Part shown: one piece after another, positions 1 through 8,496 of the stretch
How positions within the stretch are numbered: position 1 is the stretch's first letter
Layout of the letters: each line of letters opens with the position of its first letter
Assembly: GCF_003814875.1 (NCBI RefSeq)
Contig: NZ_RKQF01000001.1
Coordinates: 5,704,001-5,768,000 of the forward strand
Direction of reading: 5' to 3'
Origin: Streptomyces sp. Ag109_O5-1
GTDB taxonomy: Bacteria; Actinomycetota; Actinomycetes; Streptomycetales; Streptomycetaceae
Length of the DNA stretch: 64,000 bases
Program-made: the position numbers and the translations under genes
Notes under the pieces: generated by a model
Seen by the model: only the letters and a program-made list of their open reading frames with translations
Databases searched by the model: none
What the model was told of the DNA's origin: nothing

Positions 1-201
1 CATGCCCTGCAGCCCGGCCGTCACGGTGTCCGGGGCGAACGGCGAGTGCACCGCGTCCCGGGCCGCCGCGTGCGCGGCCTGGAGGCCCAGGCGGTGGCGG
101 GTGGGGAGGGCGGAGCCGGCGCGGCCGAGGCCGATCCTGGCCTGGGTGTGGCGGCGGAGCAGCGGCCACAGTTCGTCGTTCCTGACAGCCGTCTCGGTCA
201 T
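1..201 (-). CDS. eutC: Ethanolamine ammonia-lyase small subunit, N-terminal part (runs off the window)
   Basis: Only the first 67 codons are present; the gene continues beyond position 1. The conceptual protein begins MTETAVRNDELWPLLRRHTQ and contains ARIGLGRAGSALPT followed by AAHAAARDAVHSPF, the conserved N-terminal stretch of EutC. EutC and EutB form the adenosylcobalamin-dependent enzyme that splits ethanolamine into acetaldehyde and ammonia. The ATG at 201 overlaps the TGA of eutB (ATGA at 198-201), so the two subunits are translationally coupled, as expected for proteins made in fixed ratio. No stronger alternative start is visible. Confidence 0.93.
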   Translation of the reverse strand, partial: MTETAVRNDELWPLLRRHTQARIGLGRAGSALPTRHRLGLQAAHAAARDAVHSPFAPDTVTAGLQGM

Positions 202-1589
202 GCGGCCAGTTCCCTTCCGATGGCGGTCAGCGGGTGGCCCGTGCCGGTGTCGCGGAGGCCCCCGCGTTCGTCCAGCAGGCCGATGCCGGCGAGCCAGGCC
301 TCGAACTCCGGAGCCGGGCGCAGGCCGAGCACCTCGCGCAGGTAGAGCGCGTCGTGGTACGAGGCGGACTGGTAGTTGAGCATGATGTCGTCGCCGCCCG
401 GGGTGCAGATCACGAAGGAGGCGCCGGCCACGCCGAGCATCGTGAGCATGGTGGCGATGTCGTCGTCGTCCGCGTCGGCGTGGTTGGTGTAGCAGATGTC
501 CAGGCCCATGGGCAGGCCGAGGAGCTTGCCGCAGAAGTGGTCCTCCAGGGCGGCGCGGAGGATCTGGCGGCCGTCGTAGAGGTACTCCGGGCCGATGAAG
601 CCGACGACGGTGTTGACGAGGAGCGGGTCGTAGCGGCGGGCGACCGCGTAGGCGCGTGCCTCCACGGTCTGCTGGTCGACGCCGTGGTGCGCGTCGGCCG
701 ACAGGGCGCTGCCCTGGCCGGTCTCGAAGTACATGACGTTGTCGCCGACCGTCCCCCGGCCGAGCGCCCGGGCCGCCTCGTACGCCTCGTCGAGCAGGGC
801 GAGCGTCACGCCGAAGGAGGCGTTCGCGGCCTGGGTGCCGGCGATCGACTGGAAGACCAGGTCGACCGGGGCACCGCGCTCCATCAGGTCCAGGCTCGTC
901 GTGACATGGCACAGCACGCAGGACTGGGTGGGGATGGCGTAGCGGCTGATCACGCCGTCCAGGAGGTCCAGCAGGTCGCGGACGGCGCGGGGACTGTCGG
1001 TCGCCGGGTTGATGCCGATCACCGCGTCGCCGGAGCCGAGGAGGAGGCCGTCGAGGAGGGCGGCGGCGACACCGGCCGGGTCGTCGGTGGGGTGGTTGGG
1101 CTGGAGGCGGGTGGCGAGCCGGCCCGGGAGGCCGATGGTGGAGCGGAAGGCGGTGACGACCCGGACCTTGCGGGCGACGGCCACCAGGTCGGCGTTGCCC
1201 ATCAGCTTGGACACCGCCGCCGCCATCTCGGGGGTGAGCCCGGGCGCGAGGGCGGCGAGCGCGGTCGCGTCCGCCGCCTCCGAGAGCAGCCACTCGCGGA
1301 ACTCGCCGACCGTCAGCCCGGCGACCGGCGCGAACGCGACGGGGTCGTGGGTGTCCACGATCAGCCGGGTCACGTCGTCGTCCTCGTACGGGATCACCTG
1401 CTCGGCCAGGAACCGGGTGAGCGGCACCTCGGCCAGCGCCCAGCGGGCCGCGACCCGCTCCTGGGCGGACGCGGCGGCGAGACCGGCCAGCCGGTCGCCG
1501 GAACGTTCCGGGCTCGCGGCGGCCAGCAGCCGGGCGAGCGAGCCGAACCGGTAGCGGTGGCCGCCGAGGGTGGCGGTGTACGTGCTCAT
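198..1589 (-). CDS. eutB: Ethanolamine ammonia-lyase large (catalytic) subunit
   Basis: 463 residues, full length for EutB. Seen: the conserved segments KLMGNADLVAVARKVRVVT, LLDGLLLGSGDAVIGINPAT, CVLCHVTT, FQSIAGTQAANASFGV, YFETGQGSALSA and LDICYTNHADADDDD, which line the TIM-barrel active site binding ethanolamine and adenosylcobalamin. The ATG at 1589 is chosen because the longer reading (TTG at 1646) adds a non-family tail. No microcompartment shell genes are adjacent, so the enzyme is likely cytosolic, serving nitrogen or carbon recovery from ethanolamine. It is divergent from the permease at 1740, which probably supplies substrate. Confidence 0.95.
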   Translation of the reverse strand: MSTYTATLGGHRYRFGSLARLLAAASPERSGDRLAGLAAASAQERVAARWALAEVPLTRFLAEQVIPYEDDDVTRLIVDTHDPVAFAPVAGLTVGEFREWLLSEAADATALAALAPGLTPEMAAAVSKLMGNADLVAVARKVRVVTAFRSTIGLPGRLATRLQPNHPTDDPAGVAAALLDGLLLGSGDAVIGINPATDSPRAVRDLLDLLDGVISRYAIPTQSCVLCHVTTSLDLMERGAPVDLVFQSIAGTQAANASFGVTLALLDEAYEAARALGRGTVGDNVMYFETGQGSALSADAHHGVDQQTVEARAYAVARRYDPLLVNTVVGFIGPEYLYDGRQILRAALEDHFCGKLLGLPMGLDICYTNHADADDDDIATMLTMLGVAGASFVICTPGGDDIMLNYQSASYHDALYLREVLGLRPAPEFEAWLAGIGLLDERGGLRDTGTGHPLTAIGRELAA

Positions 1590-1739
1590 GGCGGCGACCG
1601 TACGAGGGGCGTGTTGCCGCCAGATTTCTAAAGGTCTGGTTGACAAACATTTAACGCACCGAGACCCTTGGCCGACTCATTCGGACTACAGAGTTCCCGT
1701 CCAGTACCGCACCGGATCACCAGGAGAGGGGCCATCCCG

Positions 1740-3251
1740 ATGGCAGTGGACGAGGGAGTCGCCCCAGCGGCGAACACCAGCGAGGACAACGCCGTTCACC
1801 GGCTCAAGCCCAACGCCATCGGCCTGCTGGGCGTGGTCTTCATGGCCGTCGCGACGGCCGCGCCGATCACCGCGATGACGGGCAACGTGCCCTTCATGGT
1901 CTCGTCGGGCAACGGCATCGGCGCCCCGGCCAGCTATCTGGTCGCAATGGTCGTCCTGGCAATCTTTTCGGTCGGCTTCACCTCGATGGCCAAGCACATC
2001 ACCTCGACCGGCGCCTTCTACGGCTTCATCTCCTACGGCCTCGGCCGCACCGTCGGCCTCGCCTCCGGGCTCCTCGCGACCTTCGCGTACGTCGTCTTCG
2101 AGCCGGCCCTGATCGGCATCTTCTCGGTCTTCGCCAACACCACGCTCAAGGACCAGACCGGCCTCGACACCCCGTGGTGGGCCTTCGCGATCCTGATGCT
2201 CGCCATCAACGCGACCGGCACCTGGTTCGGGGTCTCGGTCGCCGAGAAGCTCCTCGTCGTACTCCTCGGCACCGAGGTCACCGTCCTCGCGGCGATGGCC
2301 GTCTCGGTCGCCCTGCACGGCGGCGGCCCGCACGGCTTCACCTTCGGGCCGGTCAACCCGGTCAACGCCTTCAAGGGCACATCCGCCGGTCTCGGACTCT
2401 TCTTCGCCTTCTGGTCCTGGGTCGGCTTCGAGTCGACGGCGATGTACGGCGAGGAGTCCCGCGACCCGAAGAAGATCATCCCCAAGGCGACGATGATCTC
2501 GGTCCTCGGCGTCGGCGTCTTCTACGTCTTCGTCTCCTGGATGGCCATCATCGGCAACGGCGAGACGGAGGCCGTGAAGGCGGCCTCCTCCGCGAACCCG
2601 CTCGCCCTCTTCTTCAACCCGACCGAGCACTACGTCGGCCACTGGGCGGTCGTCGTCATGCAGTGGCTGATGATCACCGGTTCACTGGCCTGCGGCATGG
2701 CCTTCCACAACTGCGCCGCCCGCTACATGTACGCGCTGGGCCGCGAGGGTGTCCTCCCGAAGCTCCAGAACACGATCGGCCGTACGCACGCCGAGCACGG
2801 CTCCCCGCACATCGCGGGCCTGGTGCAGACCGTCGTCTCCGCCGTCCTGATCGCCGCGTTCTGGATCGCGGGCAAGGACCCGTACAACGCCCTCTACGTC
2901 CTGCTCGCCATCCTCGGCACGATGGCGATCCTGGTCGTGCAGGCGGTCTGCTCCTTCGCGGTCCTCGCCTACTTCCGCAAGAACCACCCCGAGAGCCGGC
3001 ACTGGTTCAGGACCTTCGCCGCCCCGCTGATCGGCGGTGTCGCGATGCTCGCCGTCGTCGTCCTGCTGGTGTCCAACATGGGCGTCGCGGCGGGCGCGGA
3101 GTCCGGGTCACTGCTGCTGAAGGCGACCCCCTGGCTGGTGGCCCTGGTCGCGGCGACGGGCATCGGCTACGCGCAGTACCTCAAGCGCCGCTCGCCGGAG
3201 CGGTACGCGCTGCTGGGACGGACCGTACTGGAGGAGACCAAGGAACGGTAG
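1740..3251 (+). CDS. APC-family amino acid/amine permease, probably ethanolamine uptake
   Basis: 503 residues with about 12 hydrophobic segments. The N-terminal LKPNAIGLLGVVFMAVATAAP and the FFAFWSWVGFES stretch with nearby EESRDPKKIIPKA are hallmarks of the amino acid-polyamine-organocation superfamily. The ATG at 1740 follows a CAGGAGAGG ribosome binding site by about 10 bases; the longer upstream reading lacks one. It lies divergent from eutBC with a 150-bp shared control region, which is the basis for inferring ethanolamine as substrate. By sequence alone it could be any APC amino acid or amine importer. The 3' gene is separated by about 110 bp, so it is probably monocistronic. Confidence 0.88.
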   Translation: MAVDEGVAPAANTSEDNAVHRLKPNAIGLLGVVFMAVATAAPITAMTGNVPFMVSSGNGIGAPASYLVAMVVLAIFSVGFTSMAKHITSTGAFYGFISYGLGRTVGLASGLLATFAYVVFEPALIGIFSVFANTTLKDQTGLDTPWWAFAILMLAINATGTWFGVSVAEKLLVVLLGTEVTVLAAMAVSVALHGGGPHGFTFGPVNPVNAFKGTSAGLGLFFAFWSWVGFESTAMYGEESRDPKKIIPKATMISVLGVGVFYVFVSWMAIIGNGETEAVKAASSANPLALFFNPTEHYVGHWAVVVMQWLMITGSLACGMAFHNCAARYMYALGREGVLPKLQNTIGRTHAEHGSPHIAGLVQTVVSAVLIAAFWIAGKDPYNALYVLLAILGTMAILVVQAVCSFAVLAYFRKNHPESRHWFRTFAAPLIGGVAMLAVVVLLVSNMGVAAGAESGSLLLKATPWLVALVAATGIGYAQYLKRRSPERYALLGRTVLEETKER

Positions 3252-3362
3252 GGCTGCGACAGCAGGGGCGCCTGGGACGCCAGGGGCGGCCGGTCATGGA
3301 AGTGCGGTGAATCTTCCTCCGTATCTCCGGCCGCCTCCGGCGCGCGTCCTTAAGGTGCGCCC

Positions 3363-4490
3363 ATGTCGGATGAACCGCCAACGGGTCTTACCAGCCCCGC
3401 AGTTGGCTTACGCAGGACCGCCGGCCGGCACCGGGCGGCCGCACTCGTCGTCGCGCTTGCCGCCACCTTCGGCGGTGTCGGCGGCGTCATCGTGGCGGGT
3501 GCCGGGAGCGCGGGCGCGGCTTCCGCGACGGTCCGGTTCGCCTGTACGTTCACGAACATCGGCGGGGCACCGATGACCGCGTCGATCGTGTGGAACGCCT
3601 CGGACACCTACACCGTCGGCCGTCCCACCCCGCGCGTGCCGATCGAGGCCACGACCGCGGTCGACCCCCAGATCCCGCAGTGGCTCCGCGCCATCGGGGC
3701 GACCAGCATCCAGGGCTCGGCCGAGGCGGCCACCGTCGTGTCCGCGCCCGACGGGGACATCGACAGGACCCTGTCACTGGACATCCCGGTGACCCAGCTC
3801 CCGTCGTCCGGCCCGCTGACGCTGAAGGCGGACGGGGCCATGCCGCCGCTGCGCTTCGCCCGGGCGGGCACGGCGAAGGTCTCCGTCGGCGACGTGACCC
3901 TGCACCTCACCGCACGGATGGCGGACGGCAGCCCGACCCCGTTCGGTACGGTGAACGGGTCCTGCGCGGTGGCCGCCGGGCAGAGCGGCACGGTGACGAC
4001 GCTGCGGATCAGGCAGGAGGCTTCGCAACAGCCGACGCCGACCGGGACGGGATCGGGATCGGGATCGGGGGCTGGTGCCGGATCTGGTTCTGGCTCTGGG
4101 GCTGGTTCTGGGTCGGGTTCGGGCTCCGGGGCGGGTTCCGGTTCCGGCTCCGGGGCGGGTTCCGGCTCCGGGGCGGGTTCCGGTTCCGGCTCCGGGGCGG
4201 GTACAGCGGCCGGGGACGCCGGATCCGGATCGAGCGGGGGTTCCTCCCGCAGTCCCGACCCGAGCGGCTCGGTCACGGCGAGCGGTACGCCGAAGGAGTC
4301 GAAGCCGGCCGTACCCCGCGGCGCCCCGACGGTGGGCGTCCCCGAGGCCACCTCCGACCTCCGCACCTCCGCCCGGGACCGGACCGTCTTACCGGTCTCG
4401 CTGCGGGCGGCGCTCGGGGTGCTGGCCGTGGCCGGAGTCGCGTTCGGGAGCGCGATGTGGTTCAGACGGCGCCGGGGCGAGGATGGCTGA
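3363..4490 (+). CDS. Secreted/anchored protein with Gly-Ser repeat stalk (DUF6801-like ectodomain)
   Basis: 375 residues. There is a signal peptide (Arg-rich start, hydrophobic stretch about residues 24-50 ending AGSAGAAS). An all-beta-like ectodomain follows (about 55-225) starting VRFACTFTNIGG and including VGRPTPRVPIEATTAVD, which resembles the actinobacterial DUF6801 family. A GSGSGA-type stalk spans about 229-281, and a C-terminal membrane helix precedes a stop-transfer RRRRGEDG. There is no LPxTG sorting signal. Two rare TTA leucine codons are in frame (L16 at 3408-3410, L343 at 4389-4391), predicting dependence on the bldA tRNA. The stop overlaps the NACHT start by 8 bp, so the two products are probably made together. 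Function unknown; the surface location is inferred. Confidence 0.8.
   Translation: MSDEPPTGLTSPAVGLRRTAGRHRAAALVVALAATFGGVGGVIVAGAGSAGAASATVRFACTFTNIGGAPMTASIVWNASDTYTVGRPTPRVPIEATTAVDPQIPQWLRAIGATSIQGSAEAATVVSAPDGDIDRTLSLDIPVTQLPSSGPLTLKADGAMPPLRFARAGTAKVSVGDVTLHLTARMADGSPTPFGTVNGSCAVAAGQSGTVTTLRIRQEASQQPTPTGTGSGSGSGAGAGSGSGSGAGSGSGSGSGAGSGSGSGAGSGSGAGSGSGSGAGTAAGDAGSGSSGGSSRSPDPSGSVTASGTPKESKPAVPRGAPTVGVPEATSDLRTSARDRTVLPVSLRAALGVLAVAGVAFGSAMWFRRRRGEDG
4050..4204 (+). repeat. In-frame Gly/Ser/Ala-coding low-complexity repeat
   Basis: Irregular hexamer array of GGATCG/GGTTCC/GGCTCC-type units encoding GSGSGA repeats in the preceding protein. It probably forms a flexible stalk between ectodomain and membrane helix. 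Copy number is likely to vary between strains. Confidence 0.85.
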
Positions 4491-6987
4491 GGACGGGGAG
4501 AAGCGGCCCACGGACGGCAGGCAGGCGCCCCCCGGCATGCACGTCGAACAGCACGGCGACGGAACGATGGTGGTCGCCGGAGTCGTCCACGAGCTGAAGC
4601 TCAGCCTTCCCCCGAAGGGGCCACTGGACGAACTCGTCGCAACGACCCGTGGACTGGTCGGGCTGGCAAACGGGCTGGTCGTCAGGGCACACGCGCTGAC
4701 CGGACGGACCCGCGAACTGACCGCGGCGGTGACCGAGTTCACTCAGGCGATCGACCGGTTGACCTGGGAGATCGACGAGTTCGTCCTGGTGCCCGACGAT
4801 CTGGCCAGGGTGGCCGACAAGTTGGCCGGCGCGCTCCACGGCCGCTGGCAGGCCGAGGGGAAGCAGCGCGGGATCCAGGACGCCGACCCGCTGCCCGTGC
4901 GCTGGCATTCCGTGCACGCGGATCAGCTGGAACTGGACCACCCGGAACGCATCTGGGGGGATCAGGCGGAGGACGACCTCAGCGGGCGTCTGGACGAGAT
5001 CGCCGAGGTCCACCGACGTCTGCCGTACCGCCGTCTCGTGGTGCTGGGCCCGGGCGGTTCGGGAAAGAGCGTGCTGGGCGTGCGGTTCGTGCTGCGGCGG
5101 CTGGAGCACCGGCGCCCCGGCAAACCCGTCGCGGAGATCTTCGGCCTCGGTTCCTGGAACCTGGCCGAGGACTCGCTGGAGGACTGGCTGAGCCGCCAGT
5201 TGAGACGCGACCAGCCGTGGCTGGCCGAGGTCACCGCCGACGGCCGGACGACACTGGCCGAGGAGCTGGTGAACTGGCGGCTGATCCTGCCCGTCCTGGA
5301 CGGATTCGACGAGATTCCCGGGCCCCTGCGCGCCAGAGCCCGGGAGTTGCTCTCCGAGAGCTCGCTGCCGTACGTCCTGACCAGCCGCCGCGAGGAGTAC
5401 CGGACGGCCGTGGCGGACAGCAGGGGGCTGCATCGCGCCGCCGTGGTCGAACTGGCCGAGCTGTCCCCGGACGACGCGGTGGAGTATCTGCGGTTGCGCA
5501 GTTCCCGGCACGCCAGGCCCGACTGGGACCGGGTGCAGGCCGAGATGGAGGGCAACCCCGACGGCCCGCTGGGGCGGGCGCTGTCCACGCCCCTGATGGT
5601 CGACCTGGCCGCGATCGTCCACGGCGAGCGGGGCACGAGCGGGGCCGGCAAGGCGGCACGCGGACCGGCGAAACTGCTGGACGAGGAGCGTTTCGACACC
5701 CGCGAGGCGATCGAGGACGACCTGCTGGGCGGTTTTCTGCACGCCGTCTACCGGGACCGGCCCGCCGAACACCGCGAACGTGTCCAGGAGTGGTACGGCT
5801 ACCTCGCTCACCACCTCGGCGACTCGTCCGACCTCAAGTGGTGGGAACTGGGCGGCAGAACGGTGAGCCGTCCGGTGCGCATGGTCGTGGTTGGATCGGT
5901 GACCGGACTCGCCTTCGCATTCCTCGACATGCTCGTGCTCTGGTCTCTGATGCCGTTCGTGGTGCCCAAACCCCCGTACTGGATCGCAGCCGTGCCCCTG
6001 AACGGAGCCTTCCTCGGGGTGCTGACGGGCACCGGGTTCGGGCTGGTGTACGCGCTCACGGACGGGGGCAGGGCTCGTAGACCGTCCGGCGTCAGCGTGC
6101 GGATCCTCGGCGGAACAAGGCCGACCCGCAGGACGTTAGGCCGCCGGCTGGTGGTCGGGCTCACCGGCGGATTCGGGTTCGGGTTCGTCACCTGGTTCGC
6201 GACCGGGCTCGTGGCCGACGCCCTGACGGGAACGGCGCTCGTGCCGGCTCTGCTGTCCGGGCTGCGCTACGGGCTCGCGGGCGGACTGGGGTCCGGGCTG
6301 GCCCTCGGGCTCGCCTACGGCGGCGGCGGCGCGGGCAGGCGGGCGGAGAAACGCCTGCGGCTCAAGGGCGTGATCGGTCACTTCCGGCGACGGGTCGGAC
6401 CGCGGCTGGCGATCGGATACGCGGCCGGGTTCTCGGCCGGGCTGGTGTTCTCGATCGTGGGCCCGCTGGTGACCGACCTGGCGACGGGAGGCGGGACCGG
6501 ACTGGGGACCGTGCTGGCGTCCGCGGTCGTCAGCGCCCTCAGCTACGGGTCCGTGATCGGGCTTCCGTACGCCCTGACGGCGGCGCTCGCCACCCCGATC
6601 CCCGCCGGCTCCGTGAACGACCCCGCCAGCCTCCTGCGGACCAGCCGCACGGCGGTACTCCAGCAGTCGCTCGCGAACACGCTGGTCTTCGCGGTGGTGG
6701 GCTGGCCGTTCTCCGGGAGGGTCGGTCACATCCCCGACTGGGCGTACTTCACGCTCGTTCTCGGGCTCGGACTCGGCCTCGCCTACGGGCTCGCACTGAC
6801 CGCCTGGGGTCACTGGATGGTCCTGTCCCGCGTCTGGCTGCCGCTGACCGGCCGGCTGCCGTGGGGGGTGGACGCCTTCCTCAAGGACGCCCACCGCAGA
6901 GGCGTCCTGCGCCACTCGGGCGCTGTGTACCAGTTCCGCCATGCCCGGCTCAAGGAACACCTGGCGCGGACGTACGAGGAGGAATGA
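4483..6987 (+). CDS. NACHT-domain NTPase with C-terminal multi-pass membrane region
   Basis: 834 residues. The N-terminal ~120 residues include a heptad-like helical stretch. A NACHT P-loop NTPase core follows, with Walker A GPGGSGKS (about residues 188-195), Walker B/Mg motif LILPVLDGFDE (about 268-276) with the acidic DGFDE signature of NACHT proteins, and a sensor-like YVLTSRREEYR. From about residue 468 to 810 there are at least eight Gly-rich hydrophobic helices. STAND NTPases of this kind are signalling or immune switches in bacteria; the membrane region here may be sensor or effector. The ATG at 4483 lies inside the upstream gene's last codons. L552 is a TTA codon (6136-6138). The role in phage defence is inference only. 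Confidence 0.88.
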   Translation: MAEDGEKRPTDGRQAPPGMHVEQHGDGTMVVAGVVHELKLSLPPKGPLDELVATTRGLVGLANGLVVRAHALTGRTRELTAAVTEFTQAIDRLTWEIDEFVLVPDDLARVADKLAGALHGRWQAEGKQRGIQDADPLPVRWHSVHADQLELDHPERIWGDQAEDDLSGRLDEIAEVHRRLPYRRLVVLGPGGSGKSVLGVRFVLRRLEHRRPGKPVAEIFGLGSWNLAEDSLEDWLSRQLRRDQPWLAEVTADGRTTLAEELVNWRLILPVLDGFDEIPGPLRARARELLSESSLPYVLTSRREEYRTAVADSRGLHRAAVVELAELSPDDAVEYLRLRSSRHARPDWDRVQAEMEGNPDGPLGRALSTPLMVDLAAIVHGERGTSGAGKAARGPAKLLDEERFDTREAIEDDLLGGFLHAVYRDRPAEHRERVQEWYGYLAHHLGDSSDLKWWELGGRTVSRPVRMVVVGSVTGLAFAFLDMLVLWSLMPFVVPKPPYWIAAVPLNGAFLGVLTGTGFGLVYALTDGGRARRPSGVSVRILGGTRPTRRTLGRRLVVGLTGGFGFGFVTWFATGLVADALTGTALVPALLSGLRYGLAGGLGSGLALGLAYGGGGAGRRAEKRLRLKGVIGHFRRRVGPRLAIGYAAGFSAGLVFSIVGPLVTDLATGGGTGLGTVLASAVVSALSYGSVIGLPYALTAALATPIPAGSVNDPASLLRTSRTAVLQQSLANTLVFAVVGWPFSGRVGHIPDWAYFTLVLGLGLGLAYGLALTAWGHWMVLSRVWLPLTGRLPWGVDAFLKDAHRRGVLRHSGAVYQFRHARLKEHLARTYEEE

Positions 6988-7021
6988 CGAGGGAGGAATG
7001 TCCAGCTAGGAACGACGAGGG

Positions 7022-7516
7022 TCAGTCCGCGCCGAAGAGTTCCTCCCGGCGCACCCGCCACCGCTCCATCATCTGTGCGATCTCCCCGTCCACGAACTCG
7101 AAGAACGCCAGCGTCTCGGCCATCCGCCGCCCCGCCGGGGTCTGCGGGCCGAGGCTGTTCACGCCCTCGCGCAGGGCGTGCTCCCACCGCTTGATCACGG
7201 CCTCCCTGTTGGTGAGCGCCTCGTACCACTGGTTGCTGTGCACCCGGTACCGCTCCCGCCGCGACCCCGGCTCGCGCTCCCGCGCCACCATGTGCTGCTG
7301 CGCCAGATAGCGCACCCCGCCGGACACCGCCGCCGGGCTGACCTGGAGCTGCTCCCCCAGTTCCGCCGAGGTCAGGGTGCCCGAGTCGGAGGAGAGCAGG
7401 GCCGCGAAGATACGTGCCGGCATGCGCTGCATCCCGGCCTCGACGAGCTGCGCCGCGAAGCTCTCCACGAACTGGGAGACCGCCTCGTGGTCCCGCCCCA
7501 CCGCATCCGTAGTCAT
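7022..7516 (-). CDS. GbsR/MarR-type winged-helix transcriptional regulator
   Basis: 164 residues. A winged helix spans about residues 35-95: LTSAELGEQLQVSPAAVSGGVRYLAQQHMV is the recognition region, followed by a basic wing REREPGSRRERYRV. The C-terminal helices (ETLAFFEFVDGEIAQMMERW) are likely for dimerisation. The ATG at 7516 is preferred to the upstream frame start at 7543, which would begin inside the control region. It is divergent from the ABC exporter at 7591, and a perfect 5-3-5 inverted repeat lies between them. Autoregulation and repression of the exporter is the simplest inference. The ligand is unknown. Confidence 0.85.
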   Translation of the reverse strand: MTTDAVGRDHEAVSQFVESFAAQLVEAGMQRMPARIFAALLSSDSGTLTSAELGEQLQVSPAAVSGGVRYLAQQHMVAREREPGSRRERYRVHSNQWYEALTNREAVIKRWEHALREGVNSLGPQTPAGRRMAETLAFFEFVDGEIAQMMERWRVRREELFGAD

Positions 7517-7551
7517 GGTCACCAGCCTAGCGACGGTTTCCACACTTCCTT

Positions 7552-7564
7552 AACTTCACAAGTT
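7552..7564. promoter_or_regulatory. Candidate operator: AACTT-CAC-AAGTT inverted repeat
   Basis: A perfect 5-bp inverted repeat with 3-bp spacer sits midway between the divergent starts at 7516 and 7591, in a locally AT-rich patch. Its position fits an operator for the GbsR/MarR-like protein; this is inferred from symmetry and location. Confidence 0.45.
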
Positions 7565-7590
7565 TCTGAAAGAAGCGTACGTTCTGAACC

Positions 7591-8496
7591 ATGACGAAGG
7601 CAATCACGGTCGCCGGGCTCCACAAGTCCTTCGGCCGCACCCACGCCCTGGACGGTCTCGACCTGACCGTCGAGGCCGGCGAGGTGCACGGCTTCCTCGG
7701 CCCCAACGGAGCCGGCAAGTCCACCACCATCCGGGTCCTGCTCGGTCTGCTGCGCGCCGACTCGGGCGCCGCGCAGATCCTGGGCCGCGACCCCTGGACG
7801 GACGCCGTGGAGGTGCACCGCAGGATCGCCTACGTCCCCGGGGACGTGACCCTCTGGCGCAACCTCTCGGGCGGCGAGGTCATCGACCTGTACGGCCGGC
7901 TGCGCGGGGGGCTGGACGCCCGCCGCCGGACCGATCTCATCGACCGCTTCGAGCTCGACCCGACGAAAAAGGGCCGTACGTATTCGAAGGGCAACCGGCA
8001 GAAGGTCGCCCTGGTCGCCGCGTTCGCCTCCGACGTGGACCTGCTGATCCTCGACGAACCGACCTCGGGCCTCGACCCCCTCATGGAGGAGGTCTTCCAG
8101 CGCTGTGTGGAGGAGGAGCGCGACCGCGGCCGTACCGTCCTGCTCTCCTCCCACATCCTGAGCGAGGTCGAGGAGCTCTGCGACCGCGTCAGCATCATCC
8201 GGGGCGGCCGTACCGTCGAGAGCGGTTCGCTCGCCGACCTGCGCCACCTCACCCGCACCAGCGTGACCGCCGAACTCGCCGGTCCGCCCAACGGGTTGGC
8301 GCACCTGCCCGGCGTCCACGACCTCGACGTCCAGGGCCACCGCGTCCGCCTCCAGGTCGACAGCGACCACCTCACGGCGGTGCTCCGCTCGTTGAGCGAG
8401 ACGGGGGTGCGTTCCCTGACCTCCACACCTCCGACCCTGGAGGAGCTCTTCCTGCGCCACTACCAGGACGAGACCGAGCAGGTGGCGGCGCGATGA
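7591..8496 (+). CDS. ABC exporter ATP-binding subunit
   Basis: 301 residues. Walker A is GPNGAGKST (about 38-46), with a degenerate signature YSKGNRQK in place of LSGGQ, Walker B plus catalytic Glu in LLILDEPTSGLDP, and a switch His in SSHILSEVEEL. The C-terminal tail (about 220-300) carries the small accessory domain common in DrrA/CcmA-type drug and antibiotic exporter ATPases. The end overlaps the permease start by 4 bp (ATGA), so they form a coupled two-gene unit. Substrate unknown; the local MarR-like regulator suggests a toxic compound or stress-responsive export. Confidence 0.93.
   Translation: MTKAITVAGLHKSFGRTHALDGLDLTVEAGEVHGFLGPNGAGKSTTIRVLLGLLRADSGAAQILGRDPWTDAVEVHRRIAYVPGDVTLWRNLSGGEVIDLYGRLRGGLDARRRTDLIDRFELDPTKKGRTYSKGNRQKVALVAAFASDVDLLILDEPTSGLDPLMEEVFQRCVEEERDRGRTVLLSSHILSEVEELCDRVSIIRGGRTVESGSLADLRHLTRTSVTAELAGPPNGLAHLPGVHDLDVQGHRVRLQVDSDHLTAVLRSLSETGVRSLTSTPPTLEELFLRHYQDETEQVAAR

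Noticed and set aside
1626..1646. Longer EutB start (TTG with an in-frame TTA)
   Set aside because: The added residues are not family-like; the downstream ATG at 1589 gives normal length, so the apparent TTA codon there is not coding.
4075..4482. 136-codon N-terminal extension of the NACHT gene
   Set aside because: It reads the Gly/Ser repeat of the upstream gene in another frame; the ATG at 4483 overlapping the upstream stop fits translational coupling.
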